Assembly (NCBI GenBank): GCA_017615515.1
Contig: JAFZZX010000076.1
Location: forward strand, 1-8,091
Origin: Clostridia bacterium
GTDB lineage: Bacteria > Bacillota > Clostridia > Christensenellales > CAG-1252
Length of the DNA stretch: 8,091 nucleotides
Reading direction: 5' to 3'
In this document: positions 1 through 6,800 of the stretch, one piece after another
Layout of the letters: every line of letters starts with the position of its first letter
How positions within the stretch are numbered: position 1 is the stretch's first letter
Made by a program: the position numbers and the translations under genes
The notes under the pieces: generated by a model
Seen by the model: only the letters and a program-made list of their open reading frames with translations
Told to the model about the DNA's origin: nothing
The model's database searches: none

Positions 1-1186
1 CCGTGATCAGGAAAGAGGTAAATCCGCGCCCGAGCGACTGCATCACGGTGGTGACCGAGATGATCGCCGCCGCGAAGATAAAGCAAATGCTGATCGTGCG
101 GAGGGCGTAGGTGCCGACCTCGATAAAGCCTTCTTCCGATCCGAAGAGGGACATCAGCTGCGCGGGAATGGATTGGAATAGGATCAAGCCGAACGCCATA
201 TAGGCGATCGCGAGGGTGACCATAAATCGGAAGGTCTGCGAGAACCTGTCGCGGTTATAGGCGCCGAAGTTGTAGCTCAGGATCGGCATACCGCCCTGCG
301 TCAACCCGAATACCGGCATAAAGATAAAGGACTGCAATTTGAAATAGACGCCGAGCACCGAGATCGCATAGGGGAAGTCCTTGATGAAGCTATTGACGAG
401 GATGATCGTGAAAGATGGCATCGCGCTGATCAGGAGCGAGGGGAAGCCGACGCGCAGGATCCTGCCGATGAACTTAAAGGACGGACGGAACCCGCGTTTG
501 AGGAGTTGCACATCCTGCTTGCGGAAGATCAACATACACAGAGAGAAGGTCATCGCGAAGAACTGACCGATCACGGTGGCGATCGCGGCGCCCTTGGTGC
601 CGAGGCGGGGCAGTCCGCCGATGCCGAAGATCAGGAAGGGGTCGAGAATGATATTCGTGATCGCGCCGATCAATTGGGTGAACATCGGCACGCGCATATT
701 GCCCGTCGCTTGCAAGATCTTGCTGCTGGTCAGTTCGATCATCGAACCGAAGGAGAAGATCATACAGATCGACAGATAGGAGTGCGCCATTTCGATGGTC
801 TCCGGGTCGCTCGTATAGGCGAGGATAAAGGGCTTCGCGGCGAAGAGCCCGAGCATCAAGATGCCGACGTAGCCGACGAGCGCGAGGAAGAGACCGTTCT
901 GCGCCGCGCGGCTCGCACGGTCGCGCCTGCCTTCGCCGAGGCTTTTCGAGATATAGACGTTGGTGCCCACGCCGATGCCGATGCCGAGTGCGATCGCGAG
1001 CATTTGCATCGGGAAGACGATCGCCGTCGCCTCGATCGCTTTCGGGGAGAAACGGGCGAGATACAGACTGTCCACGACGTTGTAGATCGCCTGTACCAGC
1101 ATCGAGAAGATCGCGGGCAGACTCATCGAGATCAGTAGTTTTTTAACGGGCATCGTCGCCATTTTGTCGGAACGCAAATTTTCCAT
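1..1186 (-). CDS. MATE family efflux transporter, 3' end cut by window edge
   Basis: I translated the minus strand from the ATG at 1186-1184; the frame stays open to the window edge, giving about 395 residues of a protein usually near 450. The product is strongly hydrophobic with many membrane spans. The first span carries the MATE-type stretch LPAIFSMLVQAIYNVVDSLYL with an Asp at residue 39, and a related pattern (VGFPSLLISAMP) begins the second half, as expected for the two-bundle MATE fold. The family (NorM/DinF/MepA-like) exports cationic drugs or metabolites in exchange for Na+ or H+ in the cytoplasmic membrane; the substrate here cannot be told. M1 was chosen over M9 and M12 because a strong promoter lies just upstream and would start the transcript at or next to this ATG. 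The gene diverges from tcdA. The C-terminal end lies outside the window. Family assignment is confident, subfamily is not. Confidence 0.9.
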   Translation of the reverse strand, partial: MENLRSDKMATMPVKKLLISMSLPAIFSMLVQAIYNVVDSLYLARFSPKAIEATAIVFPMQMLAIALGIGIGVGTNVYISKSLGEGRRDRASRAAQNGLFLALVGYVGILMLGLFAAKPFILAYTSDPETIEMAHSYLSICMIFSFGSMIELTSSKILQATGNMRVPMFTQLIGAITNIILDPFLIFGIGGLPRLGTKGAAIATVIGQFFAMTFSLCMLIFRKQDVQLLKRGFRPSFKFIGRILRVGFPSLLISAMPSFTIILVNSFIKDFPYAISVLGVYFKLQSFIFMPVFGLTQGGMPILSYNFGAYNRDRFSQTFRFMVTLAIAYMAFGLILFQSIPAQLMSLFGSEEGFIEVGTYALRTISICFIFAAAIISVTTVMQSLGRGFTSFLIT

Positions 1187-1192
1187 GGGAAA

Positions 1193-1222
1193 ATTATAAG
1201 GAAAAACGCCTCGCGCCGTCAA
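1193..1222 (-). promoter_or_regulatory. Promoter of the MATE gene, predicted leaderless start
   Basis: On the minus strand, TTGACG (1222-1217) is followed by an 18-nt spacer and a perfect TATAAT (1198-1193). Only 6 nt separate the -10 box from the ATG at 1186, so a normal +1 falls on or beside the A of the start codon. No Shine-Dalgarno is seen in those 6 nt. Confidence 0.75.
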
Positions 1223-1260
1223 GCAAATCGTGTGCATTAGGGGCGGGGCGGGGAGAATCG

Positions 1261-1289
1261 TTGCGTATTTTTATCGATCGTGCTATAAT
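1261..1289 (+). promoter_or_regulatory. Promoter of tcdA, predicted leaderless start
   Basis: TTGCGT (1261-1266), a 17-nt spacer and a perfect TATAAT (1284-1289), which also has the extended -10 TG at 1281-1282. The ATG at 1296 begins 6 nt after the -10 box, the same spacing as for the divergent MATE gene. The two -35 boxes are 38 nt apart in a 109-nt divergent intergenic region. Confidence 0.78.
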
Positions 1290-1295
1290 CACGAT

Positions 1296-1982
1296 ATGGA
1301 AAGAAATACGGATCGGCTGGGGATCCTCGTCGGCGAGGCGGGGCTCGAGCGGCTGAAAAAGTCAAAAGTGACCGTCGTCGGGCTCGGCGGCGTGGGCGGA
1401 CAGGCGGCGGAAGCGGTCGCCCGCTCTTTCGTCGGACATATCGTCCTGATCGACGGCGACAAGGTCAATCCGAGCAATCTGAACAGACAGCTCCTTGCGA
1501 CCGAGCGCACGGTCGGCAGGGAAAAGGCGATCGTCGCCGCCGAGCGCGCGCGGGAGATCAACGCCGAAGCAGACGTTACGGCGCTCCCGCTCTTTATTAC
1601 GGCGGACAATCTTGCCGAACTGCCGATCTGGGACTCGGACTGCGTTCTCGACGCGATCGACGACGTCCCCGCGAAGGTCGCCTTGATCGCGGAATGCGTC
1701 AGGCGCGGCGTCCCCGTCTTCTCGTCGATGGGGGCGGCGAATCGCCTCGATCCGACCGCATTCAAGGTGGCGGACGTCTCAGAAGCGCACACCTGTCCTC
1801 TCGCGAAGAAAGTCAGGAAACTCCTTGCCGCTCAAGGGATAACCAAGGGAGCCACGGTGGTGTATTCGACCGAGAAACCGCTCTCTTTCGGCGGGGCGCT
1901 CGGTAGCAATGCGTTCGTTCCGCCCGCGGCGGGTCTCGCCCTCGCCTCTGCGGCGATCCGCACGCTTCTCGAGAAGGAATAA
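1296..1982 (+). CDS. tcdA: tRNA threonylcarbamoyladenosine dehydratase (TcdA/CsdL)
   Basis: This 228-residue protein belongs to the E1-like ThiF/MoeB/HesA family and matches the TcdA branch, which uses ATP to dehydrate t6A37 into cyclic ct6A on tRNAs reading ANN codons, in the cytoplasm. Visible landmarks are the Rossmann loop GLGGVG (residues 29-34), the acidic pair in IDGD (52-55), the NLNRQ motif (61-65) with the adenylation Arg, a Lys at 77, DAID (119-122), then SMGAANRLDP, the CPLAKKVRK segment and the C-terminal GSNAFVPPAAG. It is somewhat shorter than the roughly 268-residue E. coli enzyme. A longer reading from 1230 is possible in frame, but its extra 22 residues would cover the promoter and do not resemble the family, so 1296 is preferred. 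The gene has its own promoter and is not obviously co-transcribed with the neighbours. ThiF or MoeB identities are less likely given the SMGAANRLDP and CPLAKKVRK context. Confidence 0.9.
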   Translation: MERNTDRLGILVGEAGLERLKKSKVTVVGLGGVGGQAAEAVARSFVGHIVLIDGDKVNPSNLNRQLLATERTVGREKAIVAAERAREINAEADVTALPLFITADNLAELPIWDSDCVLDAIDDVPAKVALIAECVRRGVPVFSSMGAANRLDPTAFKVADVSEAHTCPLAKKVRKLLAAQGITKGATVVYSTEKPLSFGGALGSNAFVPPAAGLALASAAIRTLLEKE

Positions 1983-2013
1983 GGGTCGCGACTTTGGATT
2001 TTCGCCAAAAACA

Positions 2014-2042
2014 TTGACTAATATCGCAGGTAAAGTTATAAT
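2014..2042 (+). promoter_or_regulatory. Promoter of the aminotransferase gene, very short leader
   Basis: TTGACT (2014-2019), a 17-nt spacer and a perfect TATAAT (2037-2042) lie in the 70-nt gap after tcdA. The ATG at 2053 is 10 nt beyond the -10 box, so the expected leader is only about 3-4 nt. An AGG at 2043-2045 looks like a Shine-Dalgarno by spacing, but it lies between the -10 box and the likely +1 and would probably not be transcribed. Confidence 0.75.
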
Positions 2043-2052
2043 AGGTATTACT

Positions 2053-3243
2053 ATGGACTACACCAAGTATTTGAATCACAAGATCGTGGGGCTCAAGCCT
2101 TCCGGCATCAGAAAGTATTTCGACATCGCGGCGACCATGCCCGACTGCATTTCTCTCGGCGTGGGCGAGCCGAACTTCGTCACCCCGAAAGAGGGCATCG
2201 ACGGCGGCGTCACGAGCCTTCTCTCCGGACACACCCATTATACCTCCAACGGCGGTATCATGGAGCTCCGCGAGCTCATGAGCTACTACATTCACAAGAA
2301 GTACGCGCTCGAGTACGATCCGTCGTGCGAGATCCTGCCGACCATCGGCGTCTCCGAGGCGGTGGACATCACGATGCGCGCTCTCTTGAACCCCGGCGAC
2401 GAGGTCTTGGTCTCCGACCCGTGCTACGTCTCGTATTATCCCGCCGTCACGATGGCGGGCGGCGTGCCCGTGGTCGTGGAGACGACGCAGGACACCAATT
2501 TCATCCTGACCCCCGAAGCGCTCGAGAAGGCGATCACCCCGAGGACGAAAGTCCTTTTGATGTGCTATCCGAATAACCCGACCGGCGCGATCATGACGCG
2601 CGAAGAGCTCGAGGCGATCGTCCCCGTGATCAAGAAGCACGACCTGATCGTCGTGACTGACGAGGTTTATTCCGAGCTGACCTACGGCGGCGTCAAGCAT
2701 ACGTCCATCGCCGCGCTTCCCGGTATGAAGGAGCGCACGGTGCTGCTCAGCGGATTCAGCAAGAGCTTCGCGATGACGGGTTGGCGTCTCGGCTACCTTG
2801 CCGCGCCGAAGGAGATCTATCAACAGGTCTACAAGATCCACCAATTCGCGATCATGTGCGTGCCCACGATGGCGCAGGAGGCGCTGATCGCCCTCTTGAA
2901 GCACGGCTTTGAGACCGACTTCGACTTCGTCGAGGAAATGCGTCTCGAATACGACCGCAAGCGCAAGTTTATCTACAAAGCGCTCCTCGATATGGGGCTC
3001 AATTGCTTCGAGCCGAAGGGCGCGTTTTATATCTTCCCGCAGGTCAGCCACCTCGGGCTGGACGACGAAGCCTTCGTCGAGAAACTCCTCTACGACAAGA
3101 AGGTCGCGGTCGTCCCCGGCAGCGCATTCAGCGAGACCGATCGTTCGCACGTCCGTATCAGCTACGCCTACAGTATGGAAAGGCTGGAGCGTGCGATGGA
3201 GAGAATGAACGATTTTGTGGAAGAATTGAAAAAAGGGCACTAA
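2053..3243 (+). CDS. PLP-dependent aminotransferase, class I/II (fold type I)
   Basis: A complete 396-residue aminotransferase, the usual length of the aspartate-aminotransferase superfamily, acting in cytoplasmic amino-acid metabolism by moving an amino group to a 2-oxo acid through pyridoxal phosphate. Key features: SLGVGEPNF near the N terminus, CYPNNPTGA (171-179) with the PLP-contacting Asn175, TDEVYSEL (202-209) with Asp203 that pairs with the pyridine nitrogen, the Schiff-base Lys237 in SGFSKSFAMTGWRLGY, and Arg368 in HVRISYAYS, which binds the substrate alpha-carboxylate. The sequence looks like the Bacillus PatA/YugH type (aspartate- or alanine-type transaminases), but substrate cannot be read from sequence. 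Frame is open upstream to 1909, but that part overlaps tcdA and lacks family similarity, so the ATG at 2053, just behind its own promoter, is used. No clear terminator follows; the tRNA promoter starts 5 nt after the stop. Confidence 0.92.
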   Translation: MDYTKYLNHKIVGLKPSGIRKYFDIAATMPDCISLGVGEPNFVTPKEGIDGGVTSLLSGHTHYTSNGGIMELRELMSYYIHKKYALEYDPSCEILPTIGVSEAVDITMRALLNPGDEVLVSDPCYVSYYPAVTMAGGVPVVVETTQDTNFILTPEALEKAITPRTKVLLMCYPNNPTGAIMTREELEAIVPVIKKHDLIVVTDEVYSELTYGGVKHTSIAALPGMKERTVLLSGFSKSFAMTGWRLGYLAAPKEIYQQVYKIHQFAIMCVPTMAQEALIALLKHGFETDFDFVEEMRLEYDRKRKFIYKALLDMGLNCFEPKGAFYIFPQVSHLGLDDEAFVEKLLYDKKVAVVPGSAFSETDRSHVRISYAYSMERLERAMERMNDFVEELKKGH

Positions 3244-3248
3244 ACCTC

Positions 3249-3277
3249 TTGTATCTTTCGAAAAAATGATTTATAAT
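3249..3277 (+). promoter_or_regulatory. Promoter of tRNA-Thr
   Basis: TTGTAT (3249-3254), a 17-nt spacer and a perfect TATAAT (3272-3277). The expected +1 near 3284 lies about 4 nt before the mature 5' end of the tRNA. The -35 box begins 5 nt after the aminotransferase stop codon. Confidence 0.7.
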
Positions 3278-3287
3278 AGTGCTACTT

Positions 3288-3363
3288 GCTAATGTGGCTC
3301 AGCTGGTAGAGCAGTTCACTCGTAATGAACAGGTCGCCGGTTCGAATCCGGCCATTAGCTCCA
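3288..3363 (+). tRNA. tRNA-Thr (anticodon CGT)
   Basis: A full 76-nt cloverleaf. The acceptor stem GCTAATG/CATTAGC pairs perfectly, followed by discriminator T3360 and an encoded CCA (3361-3363). D-stem GCTC/GAGC, anticodon stem GTTCA/TGAAC with loop CTCGTAA (anticodon CGT, reading ACG), variable AGGTC, and T-stem GCCGG/CCGGC around TTCGAAT. U36-A37 is the context needed for t6A, so this tRNA is a plausible substrate for the ct6A pathway that includes TcdA. It stands alone, not in a tRNA cluster. Confidence 0.97.
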
Positions 3364-3398
3364 AAAATAAGGACTTCATAGCCGAAGTCCTTATTTTT
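3363..3398. terminator. Strong terminator behind tRNA-Thr, probably bidirectional
   Basis: A perfect 15-bp inverted repeat (3363-3377 with 3384-3398) around the 6-nt loop ATAGCC. The core GGACTTC/GAAGTCC is flanked by A-rich sequence on the left and TTATTTTT on the right, so it can terminate either strand. It starts on the last base of the tRNA CCA end and would set the primary 3' end of the tRNA transcript. Confidence 0.88.
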
Positions 3399-3503
3399 GT
3401 ATCCAAACCGAAGCGAAGCGAGGTTTGGTATATCATCAAAGGCGGCACGCCTTTGTATATCATCACGGCAGAGCCTATCCGCATGATTCGGCGAGATTTT
3501 TTT
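3399..3503. repeat. Short intergenic hairpin/direct-repeat element
   Basis: A gene-free stretch with an ordered set of small repeats. CCAAACC (3403-3409) pairs with GGTTTGG (3422-3428). An 11-nt direct repeat, GTATATCATCA, occurs at 3428-3438 and 3455-3465 (27-nt period), and between the copies CAAAGGCG (3437-3444) pairs with CGCCTTTG (3448-3455) around a GCA loop. A GGC-AGA-GCC mini-hairpin follows at 3467-3475, and the block ends in a T-run at 3497-3503. It resembles modular palindromic intergenic repeats seen scattered in some Clostridia genomes; that comparison is from memory and was not searched. Confidence 0.5.
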
Positions 3504-3693
3504 GTGTCCAAAACCGAAAGCGTCGGCGCAGTTTTACGCCATCGGGCACGCCGTGCGCGTATTTCGTCAGCGACGTTTATGATGTCGGTTATTCTCTCGG
3601 AAAATCGTGTCCTTTTTGCGAAAGGGAGAAGGTCGCCCCTATAATATACCGCTCGTTTCGAAAACAGCGGAAAAGGGCGGCGATTTCTCCGAT
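3504..3693. other. Intergenic stretch without a convincing gene; contains a 66-nt imperfect inverted repeat
   Basis: No reading frame here has a plausible start with a ribosome site or a recognisable protein. At 3625-3690 there is a long interrupted palindrome: GGAGAA (3625-3630) with TTCTCC (3685-3690), TCGCC (3633-3637) with GGCGA (3679-3683), CCGCT (3649-3653) with AGCGG (3666-3670) and GTTT (3655-3658) with AAAC (3662-3665). A second promoter-like pair, TTGCGA (3616-3621)/TATAAT (3640-3645) with an 18-nt spacer, sits inside its left arm. A sequence near 3504-3524 loosely repeats the start of the upstream repeat element (CCAAAACCGAAAGCG versus CCAAACCGAAGCG). Confidence 0.4.
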
Positions 3694-3722
3694 TTGACAA
3701 TCTCGCGTGTTTATACTATAGT
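3694..3722 (+). promoter_or_regulatory. Promoter of the DUF4062-STAND operon, with palindrome over the -10 box
   Basis: A perfect -35 TTGACA (3694-3699), a 17-nt spacer and TATAGT (3717-3722). The expected +1 near 3729 gives a leader of about 97 nt. The -10 region is embedded in a perfect 12-bp palindrome, ATACTATAGTAT (3713-3724), which could be an operator or a chance A/T-rich symmetry. An alternative -10, TATACT at 3712, is too close (12 nt) to the -35 box. Confidence 0.65.
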
Positions 3723-3815
3723 ATTATTCAGAGTTCTTTCGATTGTTTCGGCAACCAATAACGGAAGAGGTTTCATCACTTCAAGGATCATCCGTGCATC
3801 ACGAGCGAAACCAAT

Positions 3816-3819
3816 GGAG
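3816..3819 (+). promoter_or_regulatory. Shine-Dalgarno of the DUF4062-STAND gene
   Basis: GGAG is followed by 6 nt (TAAAAA) and then the ATG at 3826. This classical site fixes the start and contrasts with the three upstream protein genes, which have no transcribed ribosome site. Confidence 0.75.
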
Positions 3820-3825
3820 TAAAAA

Positions 3826-6800
3826 ATGGAGTATGTAAAAGTATTTGTTTCGAGTTTGTTCAGAGAAATGCTTGTCGAGCGCGACGTTTTACATCGTCAA
3901 GTAAGCGCGATGCTCGCCGAGCAATACAAAGATCGCGACATACAGATTCGATTCGTTGATTTAAGATGGGGCATTAACGACAGCGAAGAGGTCGACGCCA
4001 ATATGCGCTCGAGATTCGTTATCGATAAGTGTTTGGAAGCCATAAGAGACAGCGATCTGTTTCTCGGTCTGATCGCTTCCGGATACGGTAGTCTTGCGGA
4101 TGCATCCATAGGGCAGAGTTTGTTTGGAGAAGACAAGGAGTTCAGCTATACGGAAATAGAGATTAAGTATGCGGAAACCATCTTCCCGAAAGATAAAATG
4201 CTTTTTATGCTCACTTCGGACAGCGATCAAGACGAAGAACGTGCTCGATCACTAAAGGATCGCATTCGATCGAGTTATCGCTACGCGGAATATACGAAAG
4301 AGGAGATCGTTGACGGCAAAATTACTTTGGATCCGAGTTTTGTTTCGGGAACGATCGGTTTGTTCAAGGAAACGGTAAAACCGAACAATATCAACAGCAT
4401 TCGACAGGAAAAATATTTTGCGTCAGCCAAACTGTCCCTATTGAAAGAGGCAGAAAAAAAGAACTCGGTCGTGATTGCGGTCGGAAAAAAGGGAACGGGC
4501 AAAAGCACCGCTCTGAAACTCTTGGCGGAAGAGTACGCGCAGAGCGGTCGTAAGGTGCTTGTGAATCCCTTTAGAGGGCGGTCGGCATTGATCGATTTTT
4601 TGAAAGAATACGTTTCGGATTCTTATTCGTTTGAAACGCAGATCCGAGATTTGAAAAACTATCTTGAAAAAGGGGAATTGAAATACCTGTTTTTTGACAG
4701 CATAGAATCCATTCCGACGACGCAGTTTTTCTTATTTTACCGTACGATCGTGGAGGCGGGTCAAGACAAAGCGCGACTGTTTATTTCGGTAAACAGCGAA
4801 AGAATGGAGAATTACGTATCCGATTTGGAAGCGGAAAAGGTCCGTTTTGAAGGCTTGGACGACGCGGAAATCGAACCTTTTATGATGTTTATTGCCCGAC
4901 AGTACAACAAAACGTTTTATAATGGGATGTGCGAATACGTAAAACAGCATTGTAAAAATGCCAAAAACGCATTCTATTTGTCTTTGTTGACGAGCAGACT
5001 GCTTATCCTGGACGAGGCAGGATATCGGTCCGTATATAAAAGGGAAGGCGCCTTTGCCGATCTGATGATGCAAGAGATGAAAAAGATCGTGGATTCCGCC
5101 CCCGATCGGCTAGAAGACATCGTTTTGTGGCATATTCGGGATTTGGATAATTATATTTATCCCGCGTTTTCCTCCTATTTGTTTAAAATAATGGTCTTAT
5201 ACGGTGCACCCGTCCCGTTGAGCATTGCCCGAGAAGCCTATGAAAACCTCTTCGCACGCCCGTGGAGCGACTTGGACTACTATACGTATAAATACTATTT
5301 GCGTGATTTTCTTTTGGAAGAAAACGACTGTATCTCTTTCCAATACGGGTTGGTTTCGGACTTGATGAAGCAAGTCGTCGACAGTCCCGATGATCGAAAG
5401 TACGTCAAACCCGTGTACGACGCGCTCGTGCGTACGGGGATAGATCCGCTGACGAGAAATCGGCTGTCATACACCGAGGAGACGGATCATTTCGCTCGGT
5501 TATTAACCGACTATACAAAAACGGAATATGCGACCGAAGCCGTTTTGGCGGTCTTCCACGATGCAATGGAATCCATGCAAAAGGCAAAGCCGCTTTTCTC
5601 CGTTATGAGCCGCGTTTTCAAATTGTCCGATTATGCAACCGTCGAATATTGGATGACTGCCTTGTTAAACTATGCCGCTACCATTCCGGATAAGGGACGA
5701 GTTTTGTCTTTTTGCGAAGGACTTTATTTGGTTTTGGATCCGACGTTTGCGGGAGGGCGCAGCAAACTCTTGTTGCTTACGCCGCTTTTCGAATACGCCA
5801 TTTCGTTCGGTCTTGAACAAAATGCAGTCGGCCTTATGAAAGAGTTGATCGAGTTTTTACAAAAAGAGGATCAGGATGCGCTTGTAAAAGAGAATGCCGA
5901 TAAGGCGGCAGATTTGTTCTACTTCGCCGCCGAGTTGTGCTTTGCCATCGATCAACGAGAGATCTCGATGGCATTGCTGCAACGAGCATTGATGGCTGTT
6001 TTAAGGGATAAAACCTTAAAACCGTGGCTCCCGAATGCAATGCGTAAGTTTGCGCGAGGCTATGGAAGCCTTGCGATAGAAATGACAAAACAATTGATCG
6101 ATATATACGAGAATCAACCCGAGAGCGCCGAATATGCCTATGCGGAACTTCTGCACGTGTATGCTTCGTTAAACTTCTCTCGTAGGAATCTTGACGTTGC
6201 GGTTCCTTTTGCAAGACGTGCGTATGAGGCGTTCAAAAGGCTTTATGAGCAAGACAGGACTTCTCTCAAAAACTGCTATGGCTACACGTATGGGTTGGCT
6301 GTTTGGAGATGGTATAATATAGGTGAAAAAGACCCGAAACAAAAGGATTTAACCGTAAGCAAAGAGATTTATGATCTGAGAAACAATATTGCGAAACTGG
6401 CGCCCGATAACATTGATTATCTGAATGCGTTGATCACGATCGTGATAGAAATCATATGCGGAGATCGTGACGTCGGCATACCCGAAGAGATGATGGCGGA
6501 AAGCGTTTTTTGCAAACTGACCAGATTTGCCGAGCGCGGTAATCCCCGAGCAGGGTGGTTATACGTGCAGTTGTATCAAGAACTTGTCCAAAAGAAAAAC
6601 GTCGCCGAATATCTGATACAGAAGTTCGACAATATTGACCTCTATCTCAATTCGATCATTCGTTTTAACCGTGAAAACACCGAGTATTTGCGTGAGATCG
6701 TTTCGAGTTTTTTAACGATCTATCGCACGTATTGCGAACACAAGATCCTTTCTCTTGAGAAAGGAGAGCTTGTGTTGGATAAAATCATAGGGGTCGCGGA

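Noticed and set aside
506..1138. Long plus-strand open frame with Asp/Glu/Arg/His-rich translation
   Set aside because: It is antisense to the MATE gene, has the low-complexity charged composition typical of GC-rich shadow frames, and has no family likeness.
1994..2010. Short TTTGG...CCAAA inverted repeat after tcdA as a terminator
   Set aside because: Only 5 bp and followed by A/C rather than a T-run; not a convincing terminator.
1813..3240. Long minus-strand open frame across tcdA and the aminotransferase
   Set aside because: It runs antisense through two recognisable genes and has a His/Arg/Asp-rich composition without any domain; open only because of GC-rich codon structure.
3478..3503. 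CCG...CGG followed by a T-run as a rho-independent terminator
   Set aside because: The stem is only 3 bp; the perfect 15-bp terminator at 3363-3398 already accounts for termination.
3616..3645. Second promoter (TTGCGA/TATAAT) for the STAND operon
   Set aside because: Plausible by sequence, but it lies inside the arm of the inverted repeat and has no start codon near it; the TTGACA/TATAGT pair closer to the gene is better placed. Kept only as a note.
3279..3700. Open frames through the tRNA on both strands (NVAQLVEQFTRNEQVAGSNPA and MAGFEPATCSLRVNCSTS)
   Set aside because: These peptides are well-known false translations of tRNA genes and their complements.
3607..3822. Small plus-strand frame before the STAND gene
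   Set aside because: No ribosome site, no recognisable protein, and it covers the inverted repeat, promoter and leader of the real operon.
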